From VFZP01 sp043730365 (lineage in GTDB: Bacteria; Acidobacteriota; Terriglobia; Bryobacterales; Bryobacteraceae): a DNA stretch of 41,864 nucleotides. Under the pieces are notes generated by a model. It worked only from the letters and a program-made list of their open reading frames with translations. It made no database searches and had not been told where the DNA came from. Of the stretch, positions 16,482 through 24,244 are shown piece by piece (positions within the stretch are counted from its first letter, which is position 1; the number at the start of each line of letters is the position of its first letter). The stretch lies in assembly GCA_043730365.1 (NCBI GenBank), contig JAYTKJ010000646.1, forward strand, positions 1 to 41,864, given 5' to 3'. Both the position numbers and the translations under genes were made by a program.

Positions 16482-19070
16482 ATGGACTACACCGACGGGC
16501 TTAATCCGCAGCAGCAACAGGCCGTGCTCCATGTGGAGGGGCCGCTGCTCATTCTGGCTGGGGCCGGGAGCGGCAAGACGAGGGTAGTCACCCACCGTGT
16601 CAGCCATCTGGTGTCCAATCATGGCGTGACACCGGAACGTATTCTGGCCGTCACTTTTACCAACAAGGCTGCGGCGGAAATGAAGGCGCGGGTGGCGAAG
16701 CTCCTCACGGGGCAACTTCCGCCGGGCCGCGGGCCCTACGTGTTCACCTTCCATTCATTTTGCGTGCGTCTGCTGCGGCTGGATGGGTCGCCGCTGGCCG
16801 ACTGGCGCCCGGGCTTCAACCGCGAGTTCCTCATCTACGACGACGACGACCAGGTGTCGCTGTTGAAATCGCTTTACCGGGAGCACAGCCTGGACGATAA
16901 AGCGATGCCTCCGCGGAACGTGCTTTCGGCGATTTCGGCAGCCAAGAACCGGGGCGACGGGCCTGCCGAACTGATGAGGGACGCGCGCGACCCCAAGGCG
17001 AAGAAGATTGCCGTGCTCTTTGAGCAGTACAACGACGGGTTGGTTCGGGCCAACGCGCTTGATTTTGACGACCTGCTGTTGGAGGCGGTACTGCTGCTCA
17101 AGCGCCATCAGCCCACGCGCGAGGCGTGGAATCGCCGCGTGGACTTCCTGATGATCGATGAGTATCAGGACACCAATCGGTCTCAGTATGAACTGGCGCG
17201 ATTGCTTTCACACGGCAAGAACAATGTGTGCGCCGTGGGTGACGAAGACCAGTCAATCTACTCGTGGCGAGGGGCCGACATCCAAAACATCTTGGACTTC
17301 GAGCGTGACTTCCCCAACGCGACGGTGATCCGGCTGGAACAGAACTACCGCTCCACCAAGAATATTCTTGAAGCGGCTAGTCACGTGATTGCCAACAACA
17401 AGGCGCGCAAGGGAAAATGGCTGTGGACCGAGTCGCAGGCGGGCGCCAAAGTCACCGTCTATCAAGCGGTGGATAGCGAGAACGAAGCGCTCTATATCGC
17501 CGATCAGATTGAAAGCACGATCCGCCAGGACTCGAACACGCGCGTCGCCGTGCTCTATCGCACCAATTCCCAGTCCCGCCAGATTGAAGAGGCGTTGCGC
17601 CGGTACCGGCTGGCCTACAACGTGGTGGGCGGGCTGAGCTTCTATCACCGCGCTGAGATCAAGGACACGCTTTCGTATCTCAAGCTGGTGCTGGTTCCGA
17701 CGGACTCGGTGAGTTTGCTGCGGGTGATCAATACGCCGGCGCGCGGCATCGGCAAAACTACGGTGGAGCAGATTGAGGTGTTCGGGCGTGAGCGCAAGCT
17801 GCCGCTATGGCAATCGCTCGGCGAGATGCTGGAGCAACGGCTGTTCCCTCAGCGTGCCGAAGCGGCAGTGGCCGCCTTCCGCCGCCTCATCGAAGAAATG
17901 CGCGAGTTGAGCCTGACGGCGAGCCTTCACCAAGTGATGGAAGCTCTGCTGGAGCGCTCCGGCTACCTGCGCATGCTGAAGGAAGATCGCACGCCGGGGG
18001 CAGAGAATCGCGTCGACAACATCAACGAATTGTTGAATGCCGCCGCTGAAGCCGGCGAGCGAGGCGAGGGGCTTTCGGAGTTTTTGGATCACGCCGCGCT
18101 GGTGGCGCAAACCGATCAGGTGGACGAGAAGGCGCGCATTTCGCTGCTCACCGTTCATAACGCCAAGGGCTTGGAGTTTCCGGTCGTGTTCCTGGCCGGC
18201 ATGGAAGAAGGCTTGTTCCCGCATCAGCGCTCCTTCGATCATGAATCGATGATGGAAGAAGAGCGGCGGCTTTGCTACGTCGGCATGACGCGGGCCGAGC
18301 AACGGCTGTTCATCACGCATGCCCTGGCGCGGCGCAAGTACGGGGGCGGCGCGCTGGAGCCTGCGATCTCATCCCGTTTTCTCAAGGAGATTCCGCCGGA
18401 GCTGTGCATGTTTGCCGGCAAGACACGGCTGGAAGCCCGGCACGACGATCGCGACGAGGCCGATGACTGGCTCGACCAGCGTGGCCTTGGCCGCACCGGC
18501 GAGGTCGATCTATTTGCCGAGCGCAGCCACGTGAGGCAGACGGCCAGCTATAGCGCCGAGCAGATCAAGCAGCGTGCGCGAGATCGCCAGGCTCCGCCGC
18601 CGCCCGTGGCTCCTCTGCCTCCTCCGACGCCATTGCAACCGAGGCAGCAGTCACTCTTTGGAGCTCCGGCCGCCAGTGAGCCGAAGCCAGTGCCACCAAG
18701 CTATCCTGGGAAGACTTATAATTCAGTGGAGAACATTGCTGACTTTTTCCGTGACCGCGGTATCCGTCCTCCGGGCGGGGCCGCCGCGCCGCCACCGCCC
18801 AACCGGGCCCCGGCGCAGGTAATTCCCGCAGGGCCTCGGCCGGTAGCCGTGGAGGCACCGCGCAAGTGGGGTACAAACTCCGGGGGCGGCGGCGGAACGG
18901 GGAAGCGGAAGTTCGGCGAGGGGTCGACCGTTAATCACCCCAAATATGGCCGCGGGACCATCGTTCGTAAAGAAGGCGATGGCGAAGATGCCAAACTGAC
19001 GGTCATGTTTCAGGGCCACGGCCTTAAGAAGATTATTGCGAAATTCGCAGGATTCACGAACAACGAATGA
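16482..19070 (+). CDS. pcrA: UvrD/PcrA-type superfamily 1 DNA helicase
   Basis: An 862-residue 3'-5' DNA helicase of the UvrD/Rep/PcrA group, acting in nucleotide excision and mismatch repair and in removing stalled complexes. Motifs in order: Q motif 'GLNPQQQQAV', Walker A GAGSGKT (27-33), 'VTFTNKAAAEMKAR', 'TFHSFCVRLLR', Walker B 'FLMIDEYQDTN', 'VGDEDQSIYSWRGAD', 'LEQNYRST', 'LTVHNAKGLEFPVV' and 'LCYVGMTRAEQRL'. The C-terminal ~170 residues are a Pro-rich linker followed by a PcrA-type Tudor-like tail ('VNHPKYGRGTIVRKEG'), which in PcrA binds RNA polymerase. Length fits the family, slightly long because of the linker. Its stop overlaps the start of a small basic protein (ATGA). Confidence 0.95.
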   Translation: MDYTDGLNPQQQQAVLHVEGPLLILAGAGSGKTRVVTHRVSHLVSNHGVTPERILAVTFTNKAAAEMKARVAKLLTGQLPPGRGPYVFTFHSFCVRLLRLDGSPLADWRPGFNREFLIYDDDDQVSLLKSLYREHSLDDKAMPPRNVLSAISAAKNRGDGPAELMRDARDPKAKKIAVLFEQYNDGLVRANALDFDDLLLEAVLLLKRHQPTREAWNRRVDFLMIDEYQDTNRSQYELARLLSHGKNNVCAVGDEDQSIYSWRGADIQNILDFERDFPNATVIRLEQNYRSTKNILEAASHVIANNKARKGKWLWTESQAGAKVTVYQAVDSENEALYIADQIESTIRQDSNTRVAVLYRTNSQSRQIEEALRRYRLAYNVVGGLSFYHRAEIKDTLSYLKLVLVPTDSVSLLRVINTPARGIGKTTVEQIEVFGRERKLPLWQSLGEMLEQRLFPQRAEAAVAAFRRLIEEMRELSLTASLHQVMEALLERSGYLRMLKEDRTPGAENRVDNINELLNAAAEAGERGEGLSEFLDHAALVAQTDQVDEKARISLLTVHNAKGLEFPVVFLAGMEEGLFPHQRSFDHESMMEEERRLCYVGMTRAEQRLFITHALARRKYGGGALEPAISSRFLKEIPPELCMFAGKTRLEARHDDRDEADDWLDQRGLGRTGEVDLFAERSHVRQTASYSAEQIKQRARDRQAPPPPVAPLPPPTPLQPRQQSLFGAPAASEPKPVPPSYPGKTYNSVENIADFFRDRGIRPPGGAAAPPPPNRAPAQVIPAGPRPVAVEAPRKWGTNSGGGGGTGKRKFGEGSTVNHPKYGRGTIVRKEGDGEDAKLTVMFQGHGLKKIIAKFAGFTNNE

Positions 19071-19225
19071 ACACTACAAAAATTGCCGACAAGACAGAAC
19101 GCAAAGAGTTAAAGCGCAAAGCGCGTAAGAAGGCGGCGCCGAAACCGAAGCGGAAAGCCGGCGAAGCGCGCGGCTCCAACAAGAAGAAGGTGAAGCAGAT
19201 CGTCAAGGGCCAACGTAAACGATAG
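19067..19225 (+). CDS. 52-residue Lys/Arg-rich small protein overlapping the helicase gene
   Basis: A short reading frame starts at an ATG that overlaps the helicase stop codon (ATGA) and encodes 52 residues, of which 23 are Lys or Arg: it begins MNTTKIADKTERKELKRK and ends KQIVKGQRKR. No cysteines, aromatic residues or membrane helix. The four-base overlap argues for translational coupling to the helicase. It is followed by a perfect hairpin terminator, so the transcript would end just after it. It resembles nucleic-acid-binding basic tails or small ribosome/nucleoid-associated proteins in composition only; I recognise no family. The possibility that it is a chance frame is reduced by the coupled start and the absence of any other feature between 19071 and 19249. 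Confidence 0.6.
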   Translation: MNTTKIADKTERKELKRKARKKAAPKPKRKAGEARGSNKKKVKQIVKGQRKR

Positions 19226-19249
19226 GCTTTGACGCAGGAGAGAATCCAA

Positions 19250-19280
19250 TCGCCAGCCGGCTTTCCAAACCGGCTGGCGA
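19250..19280 (+). terminator. Hairpin terminator after the helicase operon
   Basis: TCGCCAGCCGG (19250-19260) and CCGGCTGGCGA (19270-19280) form a perfect 11-bp GC-rich stem with a nine-base loop. It lies 24 bases after the small basic gene and 22 bases before the stop codon of the convergent AI-2E-type gene, so it can serve both strands. The T tract after the stem is poor (ATTGCGTTTGG), so termination may be only partly intrinsic. Confidence 0.75.
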
Positions 19281-19301
19281 ATTGCGTTTGGCCGCTCCGC
19301 T

Positions 19302-21095
19302 TTACGAGCTTTTGGGCACTCCTAAGTACTCCAGGGCATCCGCCAAGCTGGTCACAAGCTTGTCCGGCGGGGTAGGCTCGAAGCGGCGAAGAACGCGCTC
19401 GGTTTCATTTGAGAAACCCCAAACCCCGATCAGGATCCTGGCGTGGGGCGACTTCTCTCGGATTTGCCGGCTCATCGTCCTCGCTTGCGAAAACACAAAC
19501 GGGGGAAGCGCCGAAATACAGACGACGTCGTTCCCGTCTGGCTCCACCAAGTCGAGCATGCTTTGGGGCGAGGAACCCAACGGAAAAGTCATCGTTGCAT
19601 AGCCAGCGTGATCCAACAGTTGGGCCAACATGGCTGCGGCGATCTCGTCGGCTTCGTCGTGAGCGGGGAAGCAGAGGATGCGGCCTGGGCGGGCCGGCTC
19701 GGTGCGTTCTCCAGTCTCGGCGCGTTCGGAAAAATCAACCAGCATGTCCCGGAGACTCGAGAACACAAATTCCTCGCGCTCGGGACTGAGGTTGGCTTTA
19801 TGGCGGTCCTGTTCGGCCAGAGCCAAAGTAGGGAGGAGCACACGGTCGTACAACTGCAGCAGGGAGTTGTCCTTCAGATACTTCTCGGCCACGGCGCGGG
19901 CGTCCTGATCGTCCAGGGCTAGCAGGCGCTGGTACAGGTTTGCTCCGGGTGCGAGTCCTGGTTGATCTCCCAGCAGGATGTGGAGAAAGGCCAATTGCGG
20001 GACGTGACGGCCGAGAACGACGACGCAGACGGTGAGTGGCGTGGAGAGAATCAGTCCGGCGGGACCCCACAGAGTGGCCCAGAACACGGTAGTCACCAGG
20101 AGCGCCAGCGACGAAATTCCCGTATGAGATCCATAGAGCCACGGCTCCAGGAAACTCCCGGTGACCACCTCCAGAGAGGCAAACAGGACGAAGACCAGCA
20201 GGGGCGGCATCAATTGATCGAACACCGCCAGCGCGAGCACCAGCGGGAGTAATCCCGCGGCCAAAGATCCTACGTACGGAACGATGCGCAGCAGGGCCGC
20301 GACGGCTCCCCACAGCGCCGCATACGGCAAGCCGATCAGATAGAGGCCGATTCCGCACACGACTCCGAAACCGGCGTTCACGAGAAACTGGAGCACGAGA
20401 TAACGGCTAACAGAGCGCGTGGCGTCATCGAGCGCCCGCGTCATGACGTTGAGCCGGTTCAACCCGGCCAGGCGAAAAAGCCGATTGCGCACGTCGGTTT
20501 GTTCGACCAGCAGAAAGATGGTGAACACTAGCACGATACCCAACTTTGCCAGGGGCCCCAATAGCGGCTGCACCACGTCGCGCAAGTAAACCAGACCGCT
20601 GGCGGGAGGTTCGACCACTTGCACCGGGAGCGGATTCGCCGGTGTGCCGGCGCGCTGCTGCCCGGGAACCGCTGGGGCAGTAGTGGGCGGGTCTGGAACG
20701 TTGACCAGCTCTTTCCCGAGATCGGTCACGCTTTGCGCCGCGCGTCCCAGGCTACCCTGGTTAGGCAATCTCAAGGCCACTAGCTTTTTGTGAATGCTCT
20801 CGCGATAGCCAGGCAGATCGTTCGCCACGTGGACCAGTTCATTGAAGATCACATAGCTGACACCGGCGGAGATGGTGAGCGCTACGATCATCACCCCGAC
20901 CACCGCCGGGAAACGCCGGATGCGGAGTTTCTCCAGCCAATTGACGGCCGGCGACAGCATCAACGCGAGCGTGATCGCAAACGCCAGGGGAATGAGAATT
21001 TCCCGCGCCAGATACAGCCCCACCAGCACGCCGATCAATATCGCCGCCAGGCGAGGCGCGGAGTCCGCAGCGGAGGGCCGTTGACGCTGATTCAC
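19302..21095 (-). CDS. AI-2E family (PerM/DUF20) permease with C-terminal cytoplasmic domain
   Basis: A 597-residue membrane protein. The N-terminal ~390 residues are an AI-2E/PerM-type transporter with about eight helices: 'LAAILIGVLVGLYLAREILIP' at the start (quoted in part: 'GLYLAREILIPLAFAI'), 'FPAVVGVMIVALTISAG', and the conserved 'LPYAALWGAVAALLRIVPYVG' region and 'PLTVCVVVLGRHVPQL'. After a helical linker ('DQDARAVAEKYL', 'LPTLALAEQDRHKANL') the last ~127 residues form a Rossmann-like domain resembling B12-binding folds ('ILCFPAHDEADEIAAAMLA', 'LLDHAGYATMTFPLG') but without the cobalamin-ligand His motif. I chose GTG 21095; the frame stays open to 21251, which would overlap the divergent hydrolase gene. 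Substrate unknown; these permeases need not move AI-2. Confidence 0.85.
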   Translation of the reverse strand: MNQRQRPSAADSAPRLAAILIGVLVGLYLAREILIPLAFAITLALMLSPAVNWLEKLRIRRFPAVVGVMIVALTISAGVSYVIFNELVHVANDLPGYRESIHKKLVALRLPNQGSLGRAAQSVTDLGKELVNVPDPPTTAPAVPGQQRAGTPANPLPVQVVEPPASGLVYLRDVVQPLLGPLAKLGIVLVFTIFLLVEQTDVRNRLFRLAGLNRLNVMTRALDDATRSVSRYLVLQFLVNAGFGVVCGIGLYLIGLPYAALWGAVAALLRIVPYVGSLAAGLLPLVLALAVFDQLMPPLLVFVLFASLEVVTGSFLEPWLYGSHTGISSLALLVTTVFWATLWGPAGLILSTPLTVCVVVLGRHVPQLAFLHILLGDQPGLAPGANLYQRLLALDDQDARAVAEKYLKDNSLLQLYDRVLLPTLALAEQDRHKANLSPEREEFVFSSLRDMLVDFSERAETGERTEPARPGRILCFPAHDEADEIAAAMLAQLLDHAGYATMTFPLGSSPQSMLDLVEPDGNDVVCISALPPFVFSQARTMSRQIREKSPHARILIGVWGFSNETERVLRRFEPTPPDKLVTSLADALEYLGVPKSS

Positions 21096-21196
21096 TGACC
21101 GGCAGGATCCTTGACAGAGACTAGTGCGGTTTCGAGCACAGCCTATTGTAAGCAATTGAGGGCGGCGCCCGATCTGACGAATTTGACTACCATGGT

Positions 21197-23101
21197 GTGG
21201 TGCTGCTGCTTCAGATTCTCCTTCTCCTCGCCTCCCGCCAGCTTGTTGCACAGACCGGTACTTACTCCGCGCTGCCCAGCGAGATTCCGGCCAAAGTTAC
21301 CGTGCCGCCGGGAGCCTGGGAGTATGACAAGCGAGAAGTCATGATCCCGATGCGTGACGGCGTCAAGCTGCTCACCGTCGTTATCGTGCCTAAGGCCGCT
21401 AAATCAGCGCCGATCCTGCTGACCCGCACACCATACGACGCCAAGGAGCTGACGAGCCACACGCACAGCGCGCACCTGGGCCCGATCCTGCAGGGCTACG
21501 ACAACGCCACCGACGTGATTGTGGAAGGCGGCTACATTCGCGCGGTGCAGGACGTCCGCGGCAAGCATGGCTCGGAAGGCGACTACATCATGAATCGACC
21601 CTTGCGCGGGCCTCGCAACCCAACCCCGGTTGACCACGCCACCGATACGTACGACACGATTGACTGGCTGGTGAAGAATGTCCCGGAGACCAATGGCAAG
21701 GTCGGCATCCTCGGCATTTCATACGACGGATTTCTCCCGCTGATGGCTTTGGTCAACCCGCACCCGGCCCTGAAGGTTTCCGTTCCGATGAACCCGATGG
21801 TGGACGGTTGGATCGGGGATGACTGGTTTCACAATGGCGCATTCCGCCAACAGATGATGGCCTACATCTGGGACCAGCAGGCGACGCGCGGCGGCGAATC
21901 CAAATGGTGGACCACGCACTTTGACGAGTACGACAGCTTCATGCAGGCGGGCACGGCGGGTGAGCTGGGCCGACGTCGTGGGCTTGACCAGATGGGCTTC
22001 TGGCGCAAGATTGTGGAGCATCCTTCTTACGATGGATTCTGGCGCGATCAGGCGATGGACAAGATCCTGGCCGCGCAGCCGCTGCAGGTTCCGACGATGA
22101 TTGTCCACAGCCTCTGGGATCAGGAAGACATCTACGGCGCCATCGCGGTCTACAAGGCCATCAAGCCGAAGGACACCGGCAACGACAAGGTGTTTCTGGT
22201 GATGGGGCCCTGGTATCACGGCCAGTCGATCGGTGACGGCAGTTCGCTGGGCGCGCTGCGGTTCAACAGCGACACGGCTCTGTATTTCCGCCAGCGGATC
22301 CTGCGCCCGTTCTTGGATCAGTATTTGAAGGATGACGCCCCGAAGTCTGGCGTTCCAACCGTGTCGGCGTATGAGACTGGCGCGAATACATGGACGAGTC
22401 TGCCGGCGTGGCCTCCGGCGCAGAGCGTGGCCAAGCCCATCTATTTGCGGGCCGGACTGAAGCTGGATTTCGCGCCCCCGCAATCGGGCGAAGCCGGGTT
22501 TGAAGAGTATGTCTCCGACCCGGCTAAGCCGGTGCCGTATCGCCGACGCCCGGTGGGTTCTGCCGGCGGCCCCGATTGGGCTAAGTGGCTGGTGGACGAT
22601 CAACGCGAGGCCTCGGGCCGGCCGGATGTGCTGGCGTTTACATCGGACGCTCTCACAGCGCCGCTCAAGATCAGCGGGGAGCCGGTGGTGAACCTGATTG
22701 CGTCGATCACGGGCACCGATTCCGATTGGGTGGTGAAGCTGATCGACCTTTATCCGGACGAAGTGGCCGGCCAGCCGGGGATGGGTGGCTATCAATTGAT
22801 GGTTTCGGCCGACATCTTCCGCGGGCGATATCGCGAGGGCTTTCAGTCTTCCAAGGCGATCGAAGCGGGGAAGGCTTTGCCCTATCGCTTCGCGCTTCCC
22901 ACGGCGAATCACGTGTTTCTGCCGGGTCATCGGATCATGGTGCAGGTTCAATCGAGCTGGTTCCCGCTGTATGATCGCAATCCCCAAACCTTCACGGCCA
23001 GCATTTTCTGGGCGAAGCCGGAAGACTTCAGGAAGTCAACGCAGCGCGTGCATCATGCGCCCGGGCAGGCCAGTTTTATTGCGCTTCCCGTGGCGCCGTA
23101 G
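21197..23101 (+). CDS. Secreted CocE/NonD family hydrolase (peptidase S15-like)
   Basis: A 634-residue alpha/beta-hydrolase of the CocE/NonD (X-Pro dipeptidyl-peptidase S15) family, acting on acyl esters or N-terminal amides. A signal peptide covers about residues 1-18 (VLLLQILLLLASRQLVAQ). The serine nucleophile is in 'GILGISYDGFLPL'; the Asp and His of the triad fit 'HSLWDQEDIYGAI' and 'GPWYHGQSIGDG'. 'VQDVRGKHGSEGDY' is a family hallmark for the oxyanion region. The C-terminal third is the jelly-roll domain ('LTAPLKISGEPVVNLIASI', 'GHRIMVQVQSSWFPLYDRN'). The start is GTG at 21197 (or the next GTG). It is followed after 12 bases by a TPR gene and diverges from the AI-2E-type permease. Confidence 0.9.
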   Translation: MVLLLQILLLLASRQLVAQTGTYSALPSEIPAKVTVPPGAWEYDKREVMIPMRDGVKLLTVVIVPKAAKSAPILLTRTPYDAKELTSHTHSAHLGPILQGYDNATDVIVEGGYIRAVQDVRGKHGSEGDYIMNRPLRGPRNPTPVDHATDTYDTIDWLVKNVPETNGKVGILGISYDGFLPLMALVNPHPALKVSVPMNPMVDGWIGDDWFHNGAFRQQMMAYIWDQQATRGGESKWWTTHFDEYDSFMQAGTAGELGRRRGLDQMGFWRKIVEHPSYDGFWRDQAMDKILAAQPLQVPTMIVHSLWDQEDIYGAIAVYKAIKPKDTGNDKVFLVMGPWYHGQSIGDGSSLGALRFNSDTALYFRQRILRPFLDQYLKDDAPKSGVPTVSAYETGANTWTSLPAWPPAQSVAKPIYLRAGLKLDFAPPQSGEAGFEEYVSDPAKPVPYRRRPVGSAGGPDWAKWLVDDQREASGRPDVLAFTSDALTAPLKISGEPVVNLIASITGTDSDWVVKLIDLYPDEVAGQPGMGGYQLMVSADIFRGRYREGFQSSKAIEAGKALPYRFALPTANHVFLPGHRIMVQVQSSWFPLYDRNPQTFTASIFWAKPEDFRKSTQRVHHAPGQASFIALPVAP

Positions 23102-23113
23102 GACTATGAAATC

Positions 23114-24244
23114 ATGACGTCGTTGATTCTGCTGCTCTGGCTCGCCGCCGCGCCGCAGACCGATGATGCTCGTGCGCTGTTTGAACGGGGGCTGGAGCGT
23201 CAGCGGGCGGGGGACACTCGCGCGGCCCTGGAGCTGTTCGAGGCGGCTGCGAAGCTCGCGCCTGGCCACGCGGCGATTCTGGGTAACCTCGGCGTGATGC
23301 GCGCTCAGGCGGGCGATCTGGCGGGCGCTGTCGCCGCCTACACACAGGCTCTGCGGGCGAACCCGTCCGCACATCGCCTCCATCTCAACATCGGGATTGC
23401 GTGGGTACGCGCCGGCCAGTTTGTGAAGGCCGTTGAACCGCTCGATGCCTTTCTCGTGCATGAGCCGTCCAATCGGCAGGCGCTCGAACTACGGGCGGTT
23501 TGCGACTATCAGCTTGGGCGCTTCGCCGCCGCCGGGCAGCGCTATGATTCGCTGATCGCCGCGCATGGAGAGCAGCTCAGCCTGCTGTATGGACTCGGCG
23601 AAAGCCGTGGACGCGGGGGTGACATTGGCGGCGCCGAGCAAGCCTACGGGCGTCTGTTTCAACTCTTTCCCGACGCTCCGCAAACACGGCTGCTGCTCGC
23701 GCAGAAACTACTTGGCGAGGGACGGGCCGACGACGCGGTGGCCGAACTGGGCCGCCTCTCGCGCGAACTCCCCGGAGTTGACTTGTGGCTGGGCATCGCT
23801 CTGGAGCGCGCAGGCCGTCACGATGATGCGTTGAAGGCGTACCGCGCCGAAATCGCTGCTTCGGGCGATCTGCTGGCTCATTACGGCGCCGGAGTGATCG
23901 AGTCGCGTGCAGGAGATCCTCAAGCGGCGATTCGTCATCTGGAAGCCGCGCGGCCCCTTGATGGAGACCGCTACAACGCGAGCTTCCACCTCGCGGGCCT
24001 CTACACTCGCATGGGCAATCACGCCAAGGCGCTACCCCTGGCTGAGGCCGGTATCAAGCGCGACCCTGAGTCCGAGGCGGCGCACTACCTGCTCATGCAG
24101 ATCTATCAAAAGATGGGTCGCCAAGAGGAAGCGCGCCGACAGGCGGTAGTGATCCGCGATCTGAAGGCGCGCGAGTTGCAGCGGGCGATTAAGAAGGTGG
24201 CTGACAAAGAGGCTAGAAGCGGAGCCGCAGCCCAACCTCAATAA
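23114..24244 (+). CDS. Secreted tetratricopeptide repeat (TPR) protein
   Basis: A 376-residue protein with a short signal peptide (MTSLILLLWLAAA) and about nine or ten TPR units of 34 residues, for example 'ALFERGLERQRAGDTRAAL', 'AAILGNLGVMRAQAGDLAG', 'AHYLLMQIYQKMGRQEEAR'. TPR superhelices bind peptides and scaffold complexes; the product is predicted periplasmic or lipoprotein-like, though no lipobox Cys is seen. It starts 12 bases after the hydrolase, so the two form an operon. Its 3' end overlaps the 3' end of the convergent TonB-receptor gene by 32 bases. The binding partner is unknown. Confidence 0.87.
   Translation: MTSLILLLWLAAAPQTDDARALFERGLERQRAGDTRAALELFEAAAKLAPGHAAILGNLGVMRAQAGDLAGAVAAYTQALRANPSAHRLHLNIGIAWVRAGQFVKAVEPLDAFLVHEPSNRQALELRAVCDYQLGRFAAAGQRYDSLIAAHGEQLSLLYGLGESRGRGGDIGGAEQAYGRLFQLFPDAPQTRLLLAQKLLGEGRADDAVAELGRLSRELPGVDLWLGIALERAGRHDDALKAYRAEIAASGDLLAHYGAGVIESRAGDPQAAIRHLEAARPLDGDRYNASFHLAGLYTRMGNHAKALPLAEAGIKRDPESEAAHYLLMQIYQKMGRQEEARRQAVVIRDLKARELQRAIKKVADKEARSGAAAQPQ

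Noticed and set aside
21111..21116. TTGACA as a -35 promoter box before the CocE/NonD gene
   Set aside because: No acceptable -10 hexamer lies 16-18 bases downstream.
21719..22987. Long leftward open frame (about 420 codons) antisense to the CocE/NonD hydrolase
   Set aside because: It is His/Arg-rich without domain features and lies fully inside a gene with intact catalytic motifs; a high-GC shadow.
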